The notes beneath the pieces are model-generated. The model saw only the letters and a list, made by a program, of their open reading frames with translations. It was not told the origin of the DNA and did not search any database. From Acanthaster planci (Eukaryota; Echinodermata; Asteroidea; Valvatida; Acanthasteridae), in the NCBI RefSeq assembly GCF_001949145.1, contig NW_019091380.1, positions 2,152,185-2,216,184 of the forward strand: a stretch of DNA of 64,000 bases, read 5' to 3'. Within the stretch, counting starts at the first letter, position 1. Every line of letters begins with the position of its first letter. Positions 58,091 to 64,000 of the stretch are shown piece after piece. A program made the translations under genes and the position numbers.

Positions 58091-61000
58091 TTTGACAATC
58101 TCCACGGGTACCATAAAATTAAAAACAGACAATAATACAATATAGCAGGATACAAAATACATGTATATCCGAGGGATTGTCAAGGATAACCCAAAAAAGC
58201 TGGAAACAGGGTATTTCCATTGTGGTCCTCTACATGAAAAGACATGAACATCCATATGCATATATATATAATTAAAACTAAACAGACTCATACAAGGCGT
58301 TATATCAGAAAAGAAATTAAAATTTGTCAATAAGAAAGAGCAATTTAAAATTAGATTACATATGAAATTGAAACCCAGAAAGTTATCAAACACATGTATA
58401 TCACAGAAATGAGACAAACAAACCAGACAACGTTCGACCAAGTCAGAAGTCTTAGGTGTCCGTCATGGTGTATCTTGTCCAATGTAAGCAGAATAGAATG
58501 AAATTAATCCTGCTGGTTAAAACCACTTGCAAGAAAGACCATTAACCTATGAGACTGTAAATTGACTTTTCAAAAGGGTTTCATGTTATTTCAATCTATC
58601 AAAATTCATCTTTCTTGGTTTTTCCCAAACATAACTCCCTGGTGTGTGATCGGATTCAAATTAATGAAGTTGTTGGCAAGCAAAACTGATCAGTTTTGAT
58701 TCAGTTGTCTCGTTTTTATTTTCAGCGAGTATGAGCAAGCATTGCTACGACTAACAAATCAAATGAGAGGCATAGGAGATCCCCTGGTGGCCATCTATGC
58801 AAGGGCATACCTGTGTCGGGTAAGAAAACTTTCCCCAAAGCTTAAGGAAAAAATTAACTCGGGGACTCTGAAAAGTAAATTTCCTTTCAAATTCTTGATT
58901 TTGTTGCATGTTGAGTTATTACCCTATTCACAGCATTGGGTGTACGAATAAGATCCGCACAGAGGCCATAAAGTTTTAGCTCAGTTTCCGTCACTGTTTC
59001 CTCTAACGTGATGATGCTGTATATATAGGTGAACCCAGCGTTTTGCATTTGTACTCATTTTAATCTCATAATCTGTGTTTGTCTTTCCCTACCATCACAC
59101 GTACGCATTTCAAATTCTCAACAAAACTAATTTCAAAATGCGTATTAATAGTTGAATGAGAGGGTTTTAAAGTAACTTTTGTATAATGCAGCACTGATCA
59201 TAAAATTAGAATTGCATGAATAATTATGATTGGTGATTAATGAGTTGCTTCCACATTCTGTCAGAAGTTGTCTGATTCATTAATGTCCAGTGTGATTACA
59301 ATCTTGACAGGTTGGCATGGCTGTAGCTCCTAACGTTCGCACTCACCTGATCAACAACTTCTACGATTTCCTGTCTTCGTACTCTCAGGTACATAGCTGT
59401 CCAGTATTTGCTTGTTTAATGACATACCCGGGAACTCATTTTTGTCAGGAGCACAACGGGAACACGGCAAATTTTCAGAGGGAAGTATCGTGTTCTCAAA
59501 AGGAGTGTTCCGGGCCGAATCGGAATGTTCCATCTTCTGATGAGGCATTCCTTTAGCAAGTTACAAGCAATACTCTGCCCAAGTGGCTGCAAATTTTTTC
59601 CTTTGATTACATAATATATGATGACAATAATATTATATATGTCATGCGTTCCATTCCTGGCGAACTCGCCATGTGCTTCACACCATTTCGTCCCAGCTCA
59701 CTAGGATCGGGAACAGTCCTCAAAACCATCTCATCTCTCTAGGGAGGATGCAACCATGGGTGAACTATTTTAAGCAGTACAACGTCAATCCATCACAAAT
59801 GACCGTCTCAGCCCTCACAGGTAGCTACTTCTGCTCCCTGAGTGTCAAGAGACGAGTGAGGGTGTCAAGTGACATGCCCTAGGTTACAGCTTGTGCCCCA
59901 TTGCACCTTACATTTCAGAGGTATTCTTTATTTTGTTGTAGCTCCACAGTGACAGCGTTCAGAACGTCCTAGCCATCCAACGTGTGGAGATGGCCGACTA
60001 CTTGTCTCTCTACTCGCCAGCACTGGATTGGATATTGCAATGCATTGCACATCAGGCCACGGAGGTAAACCTCGAATAAAACACCTCAGTTTGTCCTGCC
60101 GGATTTCAATCTCATGGCTTTCCAAATTATGTTTCTTGTACGCAAAATGAGATCAGATCCCCTTTGAATCACTCTGCCACTTGATTTCTTTCCACTTGCT
60201 TTTTTGACCAGGAGATCTTGACTGAGATTCTTGGCAAATGCAAGAAGCAGTGCAACAAGTAAGTGAACAAGAACATAGAATTTTTCTTCAGAGCACTGAC
60301 CGTTTTTTCTTATAAACATGTAGCAACCTTTTTTTATCTATGTTAAGCCACTGAATGTAACAAGACTTCAGACTTTGGACTTGTAAGAAAGGTGTTGTGC
60401 TGTTAGCCCAAAACATTGACCTTTGGTGCCACTTTTGGTATTGGCCAGTATGGGCGATCCCCACATTTCTCTCGAATGTTTTTTTGTCAGTTGAAAATTT
60501 GTCACCCACAATATGCTCTTTATCTAGATATTCAAAATTTAATTTTGACACTAGTGCCCTGTTGTTGAACTCCATCATGTCTGCCTTCAAGCCGGAGTTT
60601 ATTGCCAGCAGGGCCCTCGGATTCACTGATCTTATCAAGGAATGTGAAGAAGCTGGATTTCCCAAGGTACCAACACTTGCTAAGTGTTCTTGTTTCAAAT
60701 ACTCAAAGCACAAACCCTGATGAATGTTTTGCCACAAAACTTACATTAAGATCAAAACTGAGTTAATTGGTTTTCTGAAGCAAGTTGGTTTGCCCTGTCA
60801 CCTAGTTATCTATGTTGGTGAGTAGAAACCAAGCATTTTGCAAGCTTAGAGGCTGAATTTTTGGGGTTTTATTGATAAATCTCTGTACCTTGAAGGTAGC
60901 ATTGTCTGACTTTCCTTCTGTTCAGTGAAAAAAGGTCTGATGTTTGGTTGTTAAAGGGCAAATAAAGAGTGGGTATTGCAGATATTTACCAGGAATAAAG

Positions 61001-63911
61001 TGAGAAATTACTTACTGGTGGTTGGACCAGTTTTTGAAAGTTTTGATGTAGCTGTTGTGGTGATAGTCTAGGCAGGCCTGTAATTACAGTTATATGATTA
61101 AAAAACACATTAACCAATAAAGTATAAAAATCCTCAAAAGTCTTTCACCATAGCCAGTACAAAATTCCACTTGACACAGTATTGCATTTTTGTTGGTGAT
61201 AATACTGTTCCACCTTCAACATTTGTATTTTGTCAATTTTTATGGCATTTACAGCACCACCTGTATCGATCTCTGGGTACCAACTTGGCGCTGAGCGATC
61301 CACCCCAGCAGCAGAGATTGACAGTGCTGAATGAAGTCTGGAAGACTGTCATGAAGCTACGCAATCCAGAGGTAGGTAACTAGACTGGTTGAGTCTTACC
61401 TTTGAGCGGGGTTGAACTACCAGGGTTAAATCTAACCACTGTTGGAACCATTGATGTATTGTACCTGAGTACATTCAATTGTTGGCACTGATATTTTGTC
61501 GGGTCTGTATTTTATCAGACATCTGACTCCATTGACAATTTGAACCAGCTTTACATTGTCAGGTACTTACTATTTTAGTTGTGGGTTCAATGCAAGGGGA
61601 GTTTAGTGCAGTGCATTTACCTAGATTTGTATTACAAGGGTTTTCATTTTAACAGCAGTATGTTACCAGAGCTCCATTCATTAATCATATTTTGCCATGT
61701 TTTCAAGTGACATCAGTGAGTTACAACTTTAAGTTGGCGACACCCTAGGTGATATCAGAAGTTTAATATTTCCTGGTTTTAACAATCATTAATAAGATGG
61801 GGGCCGGTGTAGGGTCCTGAATCAGCAGGGTACAATTTAATTAGAGGACTTTGTTTAGTGTGTAAAATCTGATGACAATATGTTGTTGTGGTTATAATAG
61901 TGATACACGGGTAGAAATGGATTTTTTCAAAATAATCTCATTTGCAATTGAGTCCACTCTGAGCAGAGATTTTGAAGTTATTTTAAGAATTTCTCTTTCT
62001 CTTTTGTTCCTTGTTTCAGGACTACATCGGTTGTGCCGAGATCTGGATTGAGTATCCGTGCAGACACTTCACTGTAAGTTGCCAACTATCTGTCCGTTTA
62101 TTGAGTCTTTCAACTTTGGATTTTAGTACCGAATTGTAATAATTACATGATATTTGAGAGAAGAAAACATTTGACATAAAATCTGTCAGATATGAAAGTG
62201 AAAGGTTTGCCTCAAGTTTGCAGTGTGACTGAACAGGGTTGCAAAGTTCCAAATGTATCTGGTGCACAAGGGCAAGTGGGAACCAGTTTAAAACTGGTTT
62301 CCATTTTCCCCATTTAATAAATTATTCATTAAAATAAGTGGAGTAAAATTTTGCTGAGCAAAACTATCTGGCTTGGCAAAATGTGTTCTATGAAATTGGC
62401 CTCAACGGTGGGCATTGTTAAATCGACTGATATTACAATATTTCAATTTCTTATGCAAACTCTCTTGGGTAAAAAATGTTCTTGTTCTTTTGTAGAAAAA
62501 GGAAGTGAACACCATCTTGGGTGACATCATCAAGCACATGACCCCTGACCGTGCATTTGAGTCGTTCTATCCTCAGGTATGGAAATCAAGTCTAGTCCTT
62601 ATAGCCAACATTTCAAATTTTGTCGTATTACAATTTCCAGTTTGTTTTATGTGCCGGTACAATTTGCCTAATTATCGATCAGGCCGTCTCAGAATTTTTC
62701 AGAGCACATGAAAAGGAAATTGTCATTCTTTTTGAAATTCCTTCTTACCCTTAAATTTTGGTCACTGCTATTGACTGAAATTTTAACAGCTTTTAGCATT
62801 TCCATTTAGACCATTTTAATTCATGTAAATCTTACACCTGGATTTTTGTGCGTACTAAGAAATGGTCGCACAGAAAAAGGAGATAAATTGCAGAATTTAA
62901 GTACAGTAAAACAGGGGTTAAAACTTCAATTAAAATTCAATTGGACCCTTCCCCCAAACTGAACTATATCAGTAAACAAAAGTTGGTTTCATTTATCCTC
63001 ATGAATATTCATTCATGGTTTGTATTTGTTGGTTTGATTTCAGTTACAGTCAGTGATGTCCAAAGTCTTGGCCCATATCAAGGATTTCTCTGCATTGCTG
63101 TCAATGGTAAGTTGACTTTCCTTCTGACCTTTTCTCTCTCTGGTTGGAAATGAAATTTTACAGCATGCATAGCTTGTGAAGATCAGGTCATGAATAAGGG
63201 CCCTAAAAATTAGAAAACTACCTAAAATGCGATAGAACTACTCACTTGAGCACTTGAGAGTAGGTTAGAGCCCTGCTGTTGTAAACTTTCTGACTGAAAT
63301 TGACATCTTGCATATATTGGCCAGTGTGAGACACAATATTTATAGAAAGCAAGGGATTTTTAGCTCAAGTCGGAGAGTGTCGGAAATTATCTTTATGAGA
63401 TTGTTGCATTATTTGAGAATTGCCCGACCATTAGTATTCTTCCGAAATGTTGTGTACCAGAACCTGTAGTAAACTGTTGACTTTGCATCATGCATCGAGC
63501 ATTACTCAATTGGAGTATGGGTCACTGGGTAACTACATATGGTTTAGCAGATGTTGTAAGTGCCTCACAGCATCATTCAGGTCCCAAAGCTTTCTGGACT
63601 TGACTTTAATCGACATGTTGTGGTCGGTTCAAAGTTTAGGAAAGCAGTTACTTATCTGCTTTGAAGAGTAAGGTGGTAGCTTTGTAACCAAGGAATTGGA
63701 ATTAAATTTCTCTCAAGTTGTTGTTTCTTTTCCTCTGTGCCCAGGACAAGTTCATGCCAATGGTGGATATGTTCCAGAAGGACGTGGTAAAGGTGGAGCT
63801 TTGCCGGTCCATCATAGAGGCATTCTGCCGTAACCAAGAGAAAGTGACAAATGATCCAGTCATCATCAACGCTCTCATGTTTGTCTGCAAGACCATGCAC
63901 GACTCCCTCAA
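49758..63911 (+). CDS. VPS35L: VPS35L, Retriever complex subunit (5' two thirds)
   Basis: Twenty exons in continuous phase give 644 codons plus 2 nt; the gene runs off the right edge (the human protein has about 960 residues). Recognition rests on many family-specific stretches: [100 protein letters not shown] and [11 protein letters not shown]35L is the alpha-solenoid scaffold that binds VPS29 and VPS26C and, with the CCC complex and SNX17, returns integrins and other cargo from endosomes to the cell surface. The N-terminal 120 or so residues look disordered and low-complexity, with three DPL motifs, as in the human protein. The start at 49758 follows from a 17-nt exon that completes the conserved Trp-His junction. 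Codons are GC-richer than the introns. Confidence 0.95.
49775..51353 (+). other. VPS35L intron 1
   Basis: 1.6 kb of AT-rich sequence with a G/C-tract patch near 50620-50660 and TACATGTA octamers. No exon or known repeat was recognised. Confidence 0.6.
51354..51444 (+). CDS. VPS35L: VPS35L exon 2
   Basis: 91 nt between atcccag and gtaagt. It encodes [14 protein letters not shown] and, near its end, the conserved HPLKPVT. Confidence 0.9.
51480..51640. repeat. dispersed repeat family C, copy 4
   Basis: TCACAAGCTACTCAAATGGA, then GGCAAGGCACTTG and CTGTCACTG words in the order seen in the other copies. Confidence 0.4.
52086..52304 (+). CDS. VPS35L: VPS35L exon 3
   Basis: 73 codons between attcag and gtaagt. 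Low-complexity Ala/Lys/Pro segment with three DPL motifs ([18 protein letters not shown] and VVDPLSQ) and an Ala tract. Human VPS35L has the same motif arrangement. Confidence 0.93.
53309..53425 (+). CDS. VPS35L: VPS35L exon 4
   Basis: 39 codons between tttttcag and gtaacc. It includes [20 protein letters not shown], a strong family signature. Confidence 0.95.
53665..53695 (+). CDS. VPS35L: VPS35L exon 5 (31 nt)
   Basis: Between ttcacag and gtaaaa; encodes [10 protein letters not shown] and ends in phase 1. Needed to connect exons 4 and 6 in frame, at the variable segment corresponding to human LFMGSEKGK. Confidence 0.85.
54440..54551. repeat. long hairpin, 40-bp arms
   Basis: Arms 54440-54479 and 54512-54551 are complementary at 37 of 40 positions and begin GCAAGTGGTTTGCGGTG. 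The 32-nt spacer contains a further GACAG/CTGTC pair. It lies in VPS35L intron 5. Confidence 0.92.
54628..54713 (+). CDS. VPS35L: VPS35L exon 6
   Basis: 86 nt between ccggtag and gtgagg. It ends in [15 protein letters not shown], matching human EKVRTRLEELDDFEE. Confidence 0.94.
55075..55203 (+). CDS. VPS35L: VPS35L exon 7
   Basis: 43 codons between atttcag and gttagt. [19 protein letters not shown] and DQKVKALKI are near-identical to human. Confidence 0.97.
55600..55917 (-). pseudogene. piggyBac transposase N-terminal fragment
   Basis: A 105-codon ORF whose likely original start is [19 protein letters not shown] (ATG at 55884), followed by DSDSE and an acidic Ser-rich region. This matches the usual N-terminus of piggyBac-family transposases (xSAEEVxxxxxDSDSE). 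The catalytic domain is absent: the ORF passes directly into the element's terminus and its TAA stop is formed by the TTAA target site. Confidence 0.65.
55600..56074 (-). mobile_element. piggyBac-like element, internally deleted
   Basis: TTAA at 55600-55603 and 56071-56074 flank 467 bp. The inverted ends read CACTTTCGGTGCCCA and TACTTTCAATGCCAA (12 of 15 match). A transposase-like N-terminal ORF runs on the - strand from near the right end into the left terminus. It lies in VPS35L intron 7. Confidence 0.75.
56270..56354 (+). CDS. VPS35L: VPS35L exon 8
   Basis: 85 nt between taacag and gtaaga. [20 protein letters not shown] is almost identical to human. Confidence 0.97.
56561..56760. repeat. 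9-bp minisatellite, about 22 copies
   Basis: Tandem CCGTACTCA/CCATACTCA units in VPS35L intron 8, followed by a CA/TC-rich degenerate region to about 57065. The 9-bp period makes long spurious ORFs (Thr-His-Arg and Val-Leu-Thr repeats). Confidence 0.93.
57148..57322 (+). CDS. VPS35L: VPS35L exon 9
   Basis: 175 nt between cttttcag and gtatcc. It encodes GRLVYDRI, then a variable loop, then [18 protein letters not shown]. Confidence 0.96.
57577..57850. mobile_element. TTAA-flanked MITE family B, copy 2 (truncated)
   Basis: TTAA at 57577-57580 followed by CCACTTCCTGCTGGGG, then TTTTCAAAATTCTT, CTTCATTT, CTGG and GACTGCCTGGTGG in the same order as the reverse strand of 2017-2513. The far end is not found, so this copy is cut short. 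It lies in VPS35L intron 9. Confidence 0.55.
57935..57982 (+). CDS. VPS35L: VPS35L exon 10 (48 nt)
   Basis: Between cctacag and gtaagc. Encodes [15 protein letters not shown], matching the human FYVEASILKCNKFLSKT segment. Confidence 0.92.
58055..58440 (-). repeat. probable non-LTR retrotransposon 3' end with (TAAA)n tail
   Basis: A TTTA microsatellite (58055-58093) is followed by GACAATCTCCACGGGTACC and an A/T-rich body. Read on the - strand this is a unique sequence ending GGTACCCGTGGAGATTGTCA and an AAAT tail, the usual layout of a LINE or SINE 3' end. The 5' boundary is a guess. Confidence 0.45.
58726..58819 (+). CDS. VPS35L: VPS35L exon 11
   Basis: 94 nt between ttttcag and gtaaga. [19 protein letters not shown] matches human. 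Confidence 0.97.
59311..59388 (+). CDS. VPS35L: VPS35L exon 12
   Basis: 26 codons between ttgacag and gtacat. Encodes [20 protein letters not shown]. Confidence 0.94.
59942..60064 (+). CDS. VPS35L: VPS35L exon 13
   Basis: 41 codons between ttgtag and gtaaac. It includes [20 protein letters not shown], matching human [20 protein letters not shown]. Confidence 0.95.
60212..60258 (+). CDS. VPS35L: VPS35L exon 14
   Basis: 47 nt between gaccag and gtaagt. [15 protein letters not shown] aligns with human ALLTEMMERCKKLGN. Confidence 0.92.
60555..60666 (+). CDS. VPS35L: VPS35L exon 15
   Basis: 112 nt between cactag and gtacca. [20 protein letters not shown] and [11 protein letters not shown] are strong matches. 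Confidence 0.96.
61255..61371 (+). CDS. VPS35L: VPS35L exon 16
   Basis: 39 codons between tttacag and gtaggt. [15 protein letters not shown] and [15 protein letters not shown]. Confidence 0.96.
62020..62073 (+). CDS. VPS35L: VPS35L exon 17
   Basis: 18 codons between gtttcag and gtaagt. [18 protein letters not shown] aligns with human DYINCAEVWVEYTCKHFT. Confidence 0.96.
62496..62576 (+). CDS. VPS35L: VPS35L exon 18
   Basis: 27 codons between ttgtag and gtatgg. [20 protein letters not shown] is nearly identical to human. Confidence 0.97.
63044..63106 (+). CDS. VPS35L: VPS35L exon 19
   Basis: 21 codons between atttcag and gtaagt. [20 protein letters not shown] aligns with human LQLIIKKVIAHFHDFSVLFS. 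Confidence 0.93.
63745..63911 (+). CDS. VPS35L: VPS35L exon 20 (last in window)
   Basis: 167 nt between gcccag and gtaagt, ending in phase 2. It encodes [20 protein letters not shown] and, at the end, [10 protein letters not shown]. The remaining third of the protein lies beyond the window. Confidence 0.95.
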
Positions 63912-64000
63912 GTAAGTGCAGAGCTCTTGTGGGTCATGTGACTCTTTTTTTTCTGAAAGTCTTATAAAAGTCTTCTAAGCGGTTTTTAGCAACTATCAGG

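Noticed and set aside
59640-59882. GC-richer stretch with a 69-codon ORF in a VPS35L intron
   Set aside because: No similarity recognised and not needed for the VPS35L frame.

Overview
The window is a piece of an animal nuclear genome: intron-rich, AT-rich between exons, with consensus GT-AG splice sites, intronic minisatellites, tRNA-like SINE remnants and short TTAA-flanked transposons. The protein content (a VPS35L orthologue close to the vertebrate protein, and a fibropellin-like chain of EGF and CUB domains) and the recurrent TACATGTA octamer suggest a marine invertebrate deuterostome such as an echinoderm, hemichordate or cephalochordate. The species cannot be fixed from the sequence alone. 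A 419-base N run lies at 1374-1792 and a single N at 34446.

Region 1 (1-9699, + strand) is the 3' part of a leucine-rich-repeat gene. Thirteen exons in unbroken reading phase give 376 residues: eleven SDS22-type LRRs, an LRR cap ending in LDG, a short helical segment and a Ser/Pro-rich tail. The 5' end lies outside the window. Region 2 (9700-12895) lies between two convergent genes and holds 3'UTR-like sequence, poly(A) signals on both strands and a SINE-like remnant.

Region 3 (12896-48029, - strand) is one complete gene. I could join 47 coding exons, all in phase, to a 1988-residue type I membrane protein: signal peptide, EGF, CUB, a four-cysteine half-EGF, 32 EGFs, a second CUB, 10 EGFs, a transmembrane helix and a tail of about 10 residues. 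All internal exons are symmetrical class 1-1 and nearly all encode one domain. One intron has a GC donor, and 28 of the 43 EGFs carry the O-fucose consensus known from Notch. It resembles fibropellins but no avidin domain was seen.

Region 4 (48030-49757) is the 1.7 kb head-to-head interval between that gene and VPS35L. Region 5 (49758 to the right edge, + strand) is VPS35L, the scaffold subunit of the Retriever endosomal recycling complex. It begins with a 17-nt coding exon, and 20 exons (644 codons plus 2 nt, about two thirds of the protein) lie in the window.

The best non-genic observations are a 467-bp piggyBac-like element in a VPS35L intron whose transposase-fragment ORF stops inside the TTAA target duplication; a second TTAA-flanked MITE family with copies in the LRR gene and in VPS35L; a dispersed repeat family with at least five copies; a hairpin with 40-bp arms in VPS35L; a perfect 34-bp palindrome; and back-to-back GC palindromes in a CpG-rich patch in intron 1 of the EGF/CUB gene. 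Apart from being neighbours, the three genes show no sign of a shared pathway.
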